A stretch of DNA of 64,000 nucleotides, from NCBI GenBank assembly GCA_004835665.1, contig RBKR01000025.1:620001-684000 (forward strand), in the 5' to 3' direction. The notes beneath the pieces were generated by a model that was not told the origin of the DNA, searched no databases, and saw only the letters and a list, made by a program, of their open reading frames with translations. Below are positions 55,901 to 64,000 of the stretch, piece after piece. The position numbers and the translations under genes were made by a program. How positions within the stretch are numbered: the stretch's first letter is position 1; every line of letters begins with the position of its first letter. The stretch comes from Phoma sp. XZ068. Its lineage: Eukaryota; Ascomycota; Dothideomycetes; Pleosporales; Didymellaceae.

Positions 55901-56902
55901 AAGGGTGTCCATGCTCACACAAACATGTCAACAGATATAACTAAAGGTCAAATGAATCTTCCCAACAACTACGAGTCGGAGCAGCTGCTTTCGGTACCTA
56001 ACATCTCGACTCCACATGTCCGCCGAGACCGTGCAATGTCAACGCCGAGTAGCTCATCATCCGCACCACAGCACACGCTCGGTACGCCCGGCTCTGCACG
56101 CATGAACGATCGCTTTCCGTTTCTCGATACGGGAAGGCGCGCAAGCAGCAACACTTCTAGCCACTCGCGCCAGTCGAAGTCACCAACTAGCAGTGTGGGA
56201 GCGTCATTGAAGTCACCTAGAACGACACCCGGGGCTAAGGTCATCTACTCCGATACATCCGCTCCGACTTCTAGTTTGATCACGGCACATGAACCAAACA
56301 CCGCTTTGAGTAGGCATGGATTACCTCAGAAGAGCAAGGAGAACATCACGCCACCATCAATGGGTGGCCGCAAAAGACCAAACATATCGCATCTAGGACT
56401 GATCACACGTCCTAAGTCACTGCAGCCCCTTTCGTCGACAGTTCTGAACAAGAGCCCCACCACTATGACGCAACACACAGCAAATGGAGCGGAAAAAAGC
56501 CTGTCAAAAGGTGCCTCCAGCCCAGTGGAGCCGGTAGCCAGTCGCCCTAGCTTGCGTGTGACTATACGACCACTGTCACCCGAGAAACTCTCGCAACGGC
56601 CCCAAAGTGCATTTGATCTGCGCAATACACCTTCTCCTCGACCAGCTTCCGAACTTCGTCGCCCCGCACTGCAGCCTAAGGCTTCTTCGCGCTTGCTTAG
56701 CCATGGCAACGAATCAAGCTCTAGCACAGAAGTGTCGTCTCATGACATAGGTGCAACGGGTCAGCGCGATGGCAGTGCGACACCTGGCCAGCGCATGGCT
56801 GAGCGCTTTCTGAAAGCGCGAAAAAGCGCTACGGTGCTTGAACGAGGTGTGAGGAACAGTGCAAGCAAACTTACAAGGGAAGATACACCCGCGTTCCTTT
56901 GA
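52937..56902 (+). CDS. Large Ser-rich one-pass membrane protein, unknown function
   Basis: Two exons, 52937-55080 and 55141-56902, joined by a 60-base intron (GTGAGT donor, TTGCTAACGATG branch, TTTAG acceptor); they give FKKKCEWTIGDASMET in frame and 1301 residues. Read separately, the halves look like two adjacent genes. The start is ATG at 52937, 33 residues before a single transmembrane helix (about 34-56, LPWTVLLLLYFAVGWFYLAP); the open frame upstream is not helix-like. The remainder is mostly disordered, rich in Ser, Arg and Thr, with islands that look conserved: IPSPDEELLQRVRSRSPS, SGETLTQRAIKRLTVIHEAK, DPKRVFSALMREIDASK, and at the end GQRMAERFLKARKSATVLE. Likely an endomembrane or cell-cortex protein regulated by phosphorylation; family not recognised. 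Confidence 0.75.
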
Positions 56903-57734
56903 AGCTTGCTTGTGTCTTCGAGCCTACACTCAGGGACGCCAGGGCTTGGACTGTTGACTACGTGCAATGGATGGCTAGCAAGGATTGCGTTGGAAGCTCC
57001 TGGATTGTTTGCTATAACGTGGTATACTTGCGCATGTGATTAGCTCTCTGCTGGACAGCTCAGATATGGTATAGTCTATGACGATATCATAATTTGTTGT
57101 AGTGGTAGTTGCCTCAAATTGAGTCCGAAATACCACCCGCTATGCTTACATTCCGATGCCTCGCCAGCAGTTACCATGACCAGCTTCAGCTAAAGCCCCT
57201 AATACCACAAAGATGCAGACGAACACACATGGAATTGGCATTGACTCGCACAAAGCTTGCCAAAGACAGGCAGAGTTCCAAGGCATAGGGCCATACTTTT
57301 ATACTATCAATCCAATGCCTCCTTCTCGCATCTCAAATGCAAGCATCTCTAAGTCACTGCACGTACTACAGATGCAGATGGAACGTCACAGTCCAAGAAG
57401 AGCTGGATGCACTGATCATAGCATGAGGCTGTGGACCGGATTCGCAAGGATATGCTGCGGCGGGGTGATGAGTCGGATGTGAGCAGTTTTGATAGGTAGT
57501 GGAGGCGCGTATATGGTATCGATGATTTTGTTATGACGCTGCAGGGGTGCGGGTATGTGAAGGTGGTGGGATGAGTGTGTCGATGCGGTAAAGTCTCACC
57601 CCTCGACGGGGATATCTGGATATTTGGCACAGAGACATGCCTGCTCAATCGTTACGATACTCAGTTTGAACTGCATCGCAGGTATAGATATAATAGAAGG
57701 TTTTGGTGATCTGTCTAGGTACACGACTACCGCT
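56903..57734. other. Spacer between convergent genes
   Basis: About 830 bases between the stops of the Ser-rich gene and the lipase. Only short frames; nothing recognisable. Confidence 0.4.
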
Positions 57735-59879
57735 CTAACTACCCGGCACAGGAATCCCACTCCCACTCCTCCTCTTGACTTTAAGCTTCCTCTTCCTCTT
57801 CTCCTCCTCCGTCTCATCGACGTTCCTCCCGCTCCCCACACTCCCCCCACTAAGTCTACTCCCCTTCACCTTGCCACTCTCCCCGTGGCCCTCCCCCGCA
57901 TCAATGGCACTCACCGCCTTCGCACTCCCCAGACTGATTCCCCGCTCGCCGATCCGGCTCTGTCGCCCGGTACTAGCCTGTGAGTCGAAACTGCGGCGTT
58001 GTGTAACCGCTCGGTTAGGCGTGCTGGGCTCGGTGCCTGCGACGTCATCGCTGGACCACCATCCTTCGGGTCGACTCGTGGATGTCTGGGTTGTTATCTG
58101 CGAGTCGTTTTGAGAGGCAGCGGGCGATTGCAGGGTTAGGACTCTCGGGGCTGAACTCGGGGGTTCCTTGAGGCTGTCCAGTGGAGATTGGGCGGGGGTG
58201 TGCTGCTCGCTGTCTTTGAAGGGGAATGTGGTGTGTGAGTGTGGCGGGCTTTTGGAGGACCGGCCGAGGTGCGGGATCCGTGTTATTTGTGCGAGGCGCG
58301 AGCGTGGACTCGGTTCTGTCTCGTCGTTGTCGCTGAGCACTGTGCGGCGTGTGATTTGCGAGACTTTCTTTGCGGATGTCGAGGATGTGCCGTTAGGGCT
58401 GGAGTCGCTGGCGCCGTCGTGCTCGGGGGCGGTGATTTGGCGGGGCGAGGGAAGGGGCTTGCTGAAGTGGACTGGGGAGCGTAGCGCTTTGGGCTTGTAG
58501 GTGTCGAGTGTGGTCGAAGTAGAAGGGCTGGCATGCTTGTCGAGGGCTTCGAATACGTGCGGGAAGACGAGCTTGTCGACTGATTGAGCCCAGAGGAAGT
58601 CGAGGTGTTCGTAGTGCGGGATCTCTTTGGCGATGGTGTGACGGGGGAGTTCCTTCAGCATGACGTTGATGTCGACCAGGCTGTCTGAGCCGCCCCAGAC
58701 CAGGACGATGGGCGTTTTGATGTTTCGTGTGGGAAACTTGGCGACCTTGTAGTACTTCGAGCGGTTCGGGGTGATTGGGCTCGGCGCCTCGTCGTCGTAC
58801 ATTTGGAAGACGCCATTGCGAATGATCTGGAACCAATGGACCACACTCTTCGTTGACGTGTAGGAGTACAGATGTGGGTAACAAGCCAGTTTCTGCTCTG
58901 GCGAGATATTAACTGCGGTCCAGCCGAACAGAAACCTCAGACTCGCATCGATGAGCCTCACAAAGATGGGCGGGTACAGGATTGACTGCCACATGGTCGC
59001 TGACGCCAGGATGGCCTTGCGCCCAAATGCGAGGTACAAGATATCCGGGCTCGCCTTGACGAATGAGTCCACAGTTCCACTCGCAACGCCCTTTGGACTC
59101 ATAGCCGGCGCCAGGGCAATGAAAACATCCACCTTCTCATTCAGCGTGGGGTGGATGCTCAGCGTCGCAAACGCCTGCGCAGTGCCCTGACTAAACCCAA
59201 TATAGCTCAGACTCGGCTGGTGCGTAGTCTCAAGAATATACGCAATGGAATCCGGGATATCATGAAACGCAAACTGATCCATGCTGAAATTCCAAAACTT
59301 GGCGTCGGTGGGAGCCATATGGATATTCTTCTTGCTGTATTTGTTGCCGCGATTGTTGCCGAGCCAGACGTCGTAGCCGCGCTCGACGAGCTCAAAGGGC
59401 AGGCAGCGCTCGCGCTCGGTCAAGCACACCCACACCTCGCTGTTCATCATCAGCCCGTGGTGCAGGTACACGACCTTTTTCTTCAGCCCGTCCTTGCCCG
59501 GCCCTGCGTTTACGCGCTCGCCCTCCTCGCCGCGCTTCCAGCCCAGCCGGTGCAGGCCCAGTAGGTACCCATCCCCGGTCTGCACGATGTGCTCTTCGCA
59601 GTAGTAGCCGTAGAGCTCGCACAGCTCGGTGAAGTCGCCCGCGTTGGCAATGGCAGTCCAGACATTCTTCTTCCTGTCGCGCGAGCGACGTGACGAGGGG
59701 GACGAGAGCTGGTTGAACAGGCGGCGGGTGATGCGGTAGCAGGCGTTGATGATGGGCGTGGGCAGGGCGAGGGTGATGACGGCGATGACGGATTCGAGGA
59801 CGATAAGCACAATCGAGAGCACGAGGGCGAAGTACTCCCGCAGGTGCAGGCGGCCGAGGAATGGGATGCGGACGGCCAT
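57735..59879 (-). CDS. Tgl1/Yeh-like steryl-ester hydrolase (acid-lipase family)
   Basis: Single exon, 714 residues, ATG at 59879. An N-terminal hydrophobic hairpin (about 15-45) should anchor it in ER or lipid-droplet membranes. The AB-hydrolase-associated lipase region starts near 76 (ANAGDFTELCELYGYYCEEH), followed by VYLHHGLMMNSEVWV, DVWLGNNRGNKYSKKN, nucleophile YIGFSQGTAQAF (Ser230), acid in VWGGSDSLVD and His in HYEHLDFLWA. This order is that of yeast Tgl1, Yeh1 and Yeh2, which release sterols from steryl esters. The last ~260 residues are a Ser/Pro-rich disordered tail ending in basic KRKLKVKRR, probably regulatory. It is divergent from the Coa5 gene with only 292 bases between starts. 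Confidence 0.88.
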   Translation of the reverse strand: MAVRIPFLGRLHLREYFALVLSIVLIVLESVIAVITLALPTPIINACYRITRRLFNQLSSPSSRRSRDRKKNVWTAIANAGDFTELCELYGYYCEEHIVQTGDGYLLGLHRLGWKRGEEGERVNAGPGKDGLKKKVVYLHHGLMMNSEVWVCLTERERCLPFELVERGYDVWLGNNRGNKYSKKNIHMAPTDAKFWNFSMDQFAFHDIPDSIAYILETTHQPSLSYIGFSQGTAQAFATLSIHPTLNEKVDVFIALAPAMSPKGVASGTVDSFVKASPDILYLAFGRKAILASATMWQSILYPPIFVRLIDASLRFLFGWTAVNISPEQKLACYPHLYSYTSTKSVVHWFQIIRNGVFQMYDDEAPSPITPNRSKYYKVAKFPTRNIKTPIVLVWGGSDSLVDINVMLKELPRHTIAKEIPHYEHLDFLWAQSVDKLVFPHVFEALDKHASPSTSTTLDTYKPKALRSPVHFSKPLPSPRQITAPEHDGASDSSPNGTSSTSAKKVSQITRRTVLSDNDETEPSPRSRLAQITRIPHLGRSSKSPPHSHTTFPFKDSEQHTPAQSPLDSLKEPPSSAPRVLTLQSPAASQNDSQITTQTSTSRPEGWWSSDDVAGTEPSTPNRAVTQRRSFDSQASTGRQSRIGERGISLGSAKAVSAIDAGEGHGESGKVKGSRLSGGSVGSGRNVDETEEEKRKRKLKVKRRSGSGIPVPGS

Positions 59880-60171
59880 GGCTGCAGGTGGTGGTGATGA
59901 AGGGCTTGCTCAGCTACCCTTCTATTATTCCCTCAATCCACGCCGACGAGCGATGTCGAAAGAAACAATCCTCCTGACAGCGCCATCCCATTCCCGTCAC
60001 TCGAAACTGTGGAGAAATGACGTGTGATTTGGCGCGGTCTAGACTGACATGTGACATCGGCCAGCTCTCCCGCGGGCGTGTGAATCGGAGTCTTGGCGCG
60101 TGCATGCCCGAGATATCGAAATAGCAGCACGACACGCACCCATTGCGCCGCACCACACACCCGCCGCCACG

Positions 60172-60617
60172 ATGCCGCAATCATGTAAAGACATCCGTAC
60201 GTGTCGTCTCCCTGCCAACTCAGACCTCACACCGTCTAATGAATCCCTGTAGGCGCCGCCTTGGCATTCTGCCTTCAAAACAGCGACTGCATAATGGTCG
60301 AGCGCAATTCCCCCGGCGACTGCCTCCGTCCCCCACTCAAATACACCCTCCCAACGCAATGTCAGCAGCTGCAAAAGGGCTACGCCGAGTGCAAAAAGGG
60401 CATGGTCGACATGCGCAAGCGCTTCCGCGGCAACCGGCCCATTTCCGTGCAGGGCCAGCTCGAGACGGGCGCTTTTGGCCAGGGCAGGGCCGAGGTCGAT
60501 GAGAAGGCTGGCACGATTGAGGAGAAGGGGTATATGCTGTATGCGGGGCGGCCGTATAAGGGTGTAAATGAGACGAAGGGGGATGAGGATCCGGAGAATA
60601 AAGGGCTGGAGAGGTGA
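60172..60617 (+). CDS. PET191: Pet191/Coa5-like cytochrome c oxidase assembly factor
   Basis: Two exons: a 25-base first exon 60172-60196 and 60253-60617, giving 129 residues. The intron (GTACGT, CTGTAG) joins MPQSCKDI to RAALAFCLQNSDC, restoring the conserved start of the family. Starting at the downstream ATG would lose the first Cys. Six Cys are present at 5, 15, 21, 32, 45 and 55; 5/15 and 45/55 form the twin Cx9C pattern of mitochondrial intermembrane-space proteins oxidised by Mia40. MVERNSPGDCL, ECKKGMVDMRKRFRGN and the order match Pet191/Coa5, needed for assembly of complex IV. The C-terminal ~60 residues, ending in a charged tail, extend beyond the core. Confidence 0.92.
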
Positions 60618-61218
60618 TGAGGATGTGGTGGTGTGAGATGTACATGGTATTTGTGGGAAGGATGTGTGAACATGCTGAGCTGCATCAATGGCGTTTTGGA
60701 TTGGGGCTCCGAGGCCAACTCCTCTCTGTATCAGTACTACACTGTATAACATTGTACGAGGAGACGCAATTTATTTGCTACGAACGAGCGCCATCTGGAG
60801 CTTGCTTGTCTAGCGTGAGGAAGTGGAGATAGCATGAAGGACTGAAGATACCCATACCACACTTCACATATCCCTCCGGTCCACGCCATTGCGGCGAATC
60901 GAGCCTGTGTCCCTCCGCGAGACCAACGCGTGAGCTAGGGCAAATCCATCCCTGACACCACTACTAGTAATACCCGCCTCCACCCTTGTGCATGCCGCAT
61001 GATCCATCGTTGCAGCAGGCGTCGCGCGCTGTCTGATAATTCACTGACTTCGTCAATCACCAAACACCCCCACAGATGCAGTAGTACACTCCTCCCGGTC
61101 CCAAGCATACGCTTTGCCGCTGGTCGCGAGGTCCAAGGCGATACATAATATCAACGTTCTTATGAAACAGCCTGTTCAACAGCTGTCCATGTCTGGTGAT
61201 ATTGGGCGCGTGGTAGTA
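60618..61218. other. Intergenic spacer
   Basis: About 600 bases without recognisable genes or repeats between the Coa5 gene and the 3' end of the small secreted protein gene. Confidence 0.4.
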
Positions 61219-61449
61219 CTAAAACTCGTCCATTTCGGCTGTGGTTGCCACGATGCAGCGCGGCAAGTACCAGCGGTCGTAGCCAAACTGCTCGGCCTGG
61301 TCGAAGTCGCACACGGTGACTCTGTTTCTTGCTCCCGCTATTGGTGGTTGCTCGCACAGCGACCGGTCTTTGTGTGGGTAGTCTTCGAAGAGTCGACGTA
61401 GATTTGCGACTGCAAGGCCGGACATTGTGAGAAGGCTGAGAAGCTTCAT
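61219..61449 (-). CDS. Small secreted protein, effector-like
   Basis: A 76-codon frame with ATG at 61449. It begins with a well-formed signal peptide (MKLLSLLTMSGLAVA, about 1-15). The mature part is about 60 residues, charged, with three Cys (SLCEQPP, TVCDFD, PRCIVA) and ends ATTAEMDEF. TATA-like sequences (GTATATAC and ATATAAG) lie 70-85 bases upstream on the same strand, which supports a real transcript. Short, secreted, single-copy-looking proteins of this kind are common candidate effectors in plant-associated fungi, but three Cys is an odd number for full disulfide pairing and no family is recognised. Confidence 0.55.
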   Translation of the reverse strand: MKLLSLLTMSGLAVANLRRLFEDYPHKDRSLCEQPPIAGARNRVTVCDFDQAEQFGYDRWYLPRCIVATTAEMDEF

Positions 61450-61518
61450 GGTGCGTAGTTTGGAGTGTTTGGCTGTAGTATATTACTGGGTGGTGTTCTG
61501 TGGTATGGTCCGCGGTGT

Positions 61519-61534
61519 CTTATATTGTATATAC
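61519..61534 (-). promoter_or_regulatory. TATA-like core promoter of the small secreted protein
   Basis: On the minus strand GTATATAC (61527-61534) is followed by ATATAAG (61519-61525), 70-85 bases before the ATG at 61449. Confidence 0.45.
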
Positions 61535-61850
61535 TTGTTGCATGTATCGTTTGTTATGCCGTTGGGTGTGATGTAGGATATTACTGTGGTCGTAGTAGCA
61601 GATGATGGTGGCGGATGGTTGTTGCAGGAGAGAGATCAACAAAGGTATGACCAGGACTACTTCGTTGCTGCCCTGTCACGCAACGGTTCATTGCAGGCTC
61701 AATCTCCCACATGGATGGTTCGGGCAGTTGCACCCAACTGACTATAACTGCATTGTCAAGCACACTCACCGACTGAGCTGCTCAACACACCCCTGATGGT
61801 ACTAGAATCGTAGGTCTGCAATTTTCAGTAGCTGTCCAGCCTGCGTCCAT
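61535..61850. other. Spacer between the small secreted protein and the regulator gene
   Basis: About 315 bases; includes the upstream region of the small secreted protein and the 3' flank of the Zn2Cys6 gene. Nothing else seen. Confidence 0.4.
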
Positions 61851-63873
61851 TCACAGAATGAAAACATACGGTCCGTCGAAGCACTCATCCCAGCCTGGCT
61901 GTTTGCGTTGCCAGTAACGTCGTAGCACCGCCCGTGCCTTCAAAGGACTACTGGTACCCAGCAAACGACTGTGTTCCTCTAACCGCCGCTCAATCCAGAT
62001 TCGAGTACTCTGGCTGTTGTCGTGATATCCTACTTCCACACCGAGAACACATAGTGGAAACAATGAGAACTTTTTCAAAGTTTTCAACTGGGAAGACAGT
62101 TGCAGAGTCTTGAATAGACGCTGCCCATATATGGTCCGCATCGTGTTCATTTCCAAGCTGTTGGGTAGAGCCGCAACGGCTTGCAGTGCCATGGTGCAAT
62201 ATAGTGCAATAGAAGACTGATATATCGACCCGATCAGCTGCCAGTCATCGTGGTGTTCGCCAGGTTGTGCCCAGTCTTCTGGTACAAACGCCTCAATTCG
62301 GGCAAGAATGTCGTGTGCATCCAGAGTGTGCTGACTTGGGTCATCGAAGGGCGAAAGTGTGACGTCCTGCCGTAGGCGGTTAATGCGGATGATCTCGCTG
62401 AACAGCGTGGGCGGACACAGTATGTAAGGAAAGATCAGGCTGTACATCTTCTCCACGTCCTTGATATGCTGATCGATTGGTTCGGTGAGACTAATTTGAT
62501 CCGAAGGTGGGCCAAGGCTGTTAGAAAAGGTTACAATACTACAAGTTGTCAGTTATGACTTGCAGCGACGGGAAGGGGTATTTACACGGTGAAGATAACC
62601 ATCGCCGAGGTCAGGTAAGGTGCCTCGCGCAGGAGTGTTTCGAAGCCACCACGCATATCTATCAATCGCTTCATGCCGTGTGCGTGGGATCGCCAGTCTC
62701 CAGAACTAGAGTTTTGCACCTAGAACGTTCAATCAGTCTCAGAAAACCGAATGATAAAACCCAACTCACCTCCATCGCCATGAACATTAGAATGCTACTG
62801 ATTGTCAGATCACTACTCCGGGTTTTCTCCTTTGCAACATTCTCGCTGAGGGCTCGAATTGCAAGACCTCGGTACTTGTAAACCTTGGATCTGTTGCTCG
62901 CAATGACTGCACGATTTGCTCCTGCTGGTAGCGAATGTATGAAGTGATTAAGACCCAAGCAGACAAGAGTGTGATGCATGGCGGGAGGCAAGACATGCAA
63001 AGCCCAGACAGGGAAGTGGATCATTGCTGGGTTGGGTGCGAAAGCTTCTGCTTCTTTGACTTCTGGATAGATCCTAGTGTTGACTAGTAAAGTGAGTAAG
63101 GGTGACATGAGTAGTGGAATAAACCTACAATAATTGACAGCCTGCACGACCTCGCAGGTTTCGTTCGATAGGTAATCGTATGAAGGCAGTTGGTTCATCT
63201 CCATAATCCACAACATACGCTTCAGCCTTGCAAGAGGATCTCGATCGGATTGTACTAGCAATGCGGCCTCCCACTCCTGACCTCTTTCTACCACTGCTTT
63301 GAGACTCTTTTGACTACCAATTTGCATCATGCGCCCAGCCACCAAAGTCCCGGCTGCAGTCTCCGTCGCCATCAAAGTGATGTGCTCAGTTTGCTCCTCG
63401 GCTGTCAGGCTGTGCCACCATGCTGCTTTCTCCTCCTGGACCAGTAAGTACGCGAGTTGACTTTTGTAAAGCTCAATGGCCTCTGGAGTGGCGTGAGGCT
63501 CCTCGAAAACTGGCCATTCGAGTGTCGAGCTGTCGTCAAACGATGTAACAGTGTCAAATAAGTCAGCCTTGTCGTCTTCAGAACAAGCAACGGGCAGACT
63601 AGAGACGACAGGCGTGGCATTTTCGGTAACTCTTGGCCTGATCGTGTATACTTTGGGCGGGCTGTCCTTCTTCCTCCGTCTTGAGGTCACCTTTCCAGGT
63701 TCCACCCACTGCAATGGCTTCTGCTCGTCATACCCCGGGCATTCTTTGCCAGCCTTGACGCACTTCTTGCAGTGCGGAAGGATCTGATCACACACCAGGC
63801 GTCGTTTGAGGCACTCCCAGCATTGACGGGTTGCTTTCTTTTCTCCACTTTCGGCTCGCTTCATAGTGTTCAT
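61851..63873 (-). CDS. Zn2Cys6 fungal transcription factor
   Basis: Four exons: 63129-63873, 62770-63083, 62586-62719 and 61851-62538, 626 residues. The N-terminal binuclear zinc cluster is CWECLKRRLVCDQILPHC followed by KKCVKAGKEC, spacing C-x2-C-x6-C-x6-C-x2-C-x6-C, with a basic linker SRRRKKD. The rest is the helical fungal transcription factor 2-type region, with ALHVLPPAMHHTLVCLGL, the splice-restored GDWRSHAHGMKRLIDMRGGF and PYILCPPTLFSEIIRINRLR. The first intron is only 45 bases, a multiple of three with no stop, so it could be retained; splicing restores VNYFNTRIYPEVKE. Targets are unknown; nearby candidates include the small secreted protein gene. Typical size for the class. Confidence 0.9.
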
Positions 63874-64000
63874 TCAGGTAGGATTGCTTCCAAGGTTGCG
63901 CGGCGTATACTAGAATCGAGGCGGTCGCGACCGATTAGCAGTCTAACCGGTGGATGCGTGCCCTTCTGCATTTTTATTACCCTTGATGGTCAAGGAACAT

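Noticed and set aside
60039..60752. Minus-strand 237-codon frame
   Set aside because: Covers the Coa5 homologue antisense and its promoter; no family signal, while the plus strand has a perfect twin Cx9C protein.
39907..63873. Secondary-metabolite gene cluster suggested by P450, MFS pumps, esterase and Zn2Cys6 regulator
   Set aside because: No polyketide synthase, peptide synthetase, terpene synthase or prenyltransferase is present, and housekeeping genes (Coa5, Tgl1-like lipase) lie among them.

Overview
This window is nuclear DNA of a filamentous ascomycete, most likely Dothideomycetes; the class is inferred from style and not proved. Genes carry short introns (45-70 bases, GTRNGT donors, CTAAC-type branch points, YAG acceptors). 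The gene set is fungal: an Och1 mannosyltransferase, Zn2Cys6 regulator, yeast-type amino-acid permeases, MFS transporters, a Doa1/Ufd3 homologue, a tannase-family esterase and a GPI-anchored Ser/Pro-rich wall protein. I rebuilt exon structures by hand from frame and splice sites; most models close exactly in frame.

Layout. 1-542: 3' part of an unidentified Pro/Tyr/Gln-rich gene on the minus strand. 1470-2673: Och1-like mannosyltransferase. 5816-7027: ABHD12-like hydrolase. 8177-8512: small one-pass membrane protein. 8881-19864: a transporter island with two amino-acid/polyamine permeases, a 14-TM MFS exporter and an anion:cation-symporter MFS protein. Its spacers hold coding-like relics, one resembling the middle domain of a Zn2Cys6 regulator. 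20699-21327: a DUF2237-like protein. 23955-26264: Doa1/PLAA ubiquitin adaptor. 28425-29755: BTB protein.

31022-35665 is the most striking locus: a six-exon gene joining a secreted S33/TAP-type alpha/beta hydrolase, with complete catalytic triad, to about 1000 residues of Ser/Pro-repeat, mucin-like wall protein ending in a GPI signal. Two Lys-Arg (Kex2-type) sites lie at the junction. The repeat contains a nearly perfect 186-base tandem duplication.

39907-41433: cytochrome P450. 42286-42752: an AT-rich MITE-like element with inverted ends and repeated palindromes. 43434-45248: F-box-like protein with a 17-C run. 45633-47220: tannase/feruloyl esterase. 48303-49260: three-exon hypothetical gene. 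51079-52748: MFS transporter. 52937-56902: very large Ser-rich one-pass membrane protein. 57735-59879: Tgl1-like steryl-ester lipase, divergent from 60172-60617, a Pet191/Coa5 cytochrome-oxidase assembly factor. 61219-61449: small secreted protein. 61851-63873: Zn2Cys6 transcription factor.

There is no polyketide, peptide or terpene backbone enzyme, so despite the P450, pumps and regulator this does not read as a classical biosynthetic cluster. No tRNA, rRNA, transposase gene or CRISPR array was seen. Large spacers (about 2-4 kb) separate many genes.
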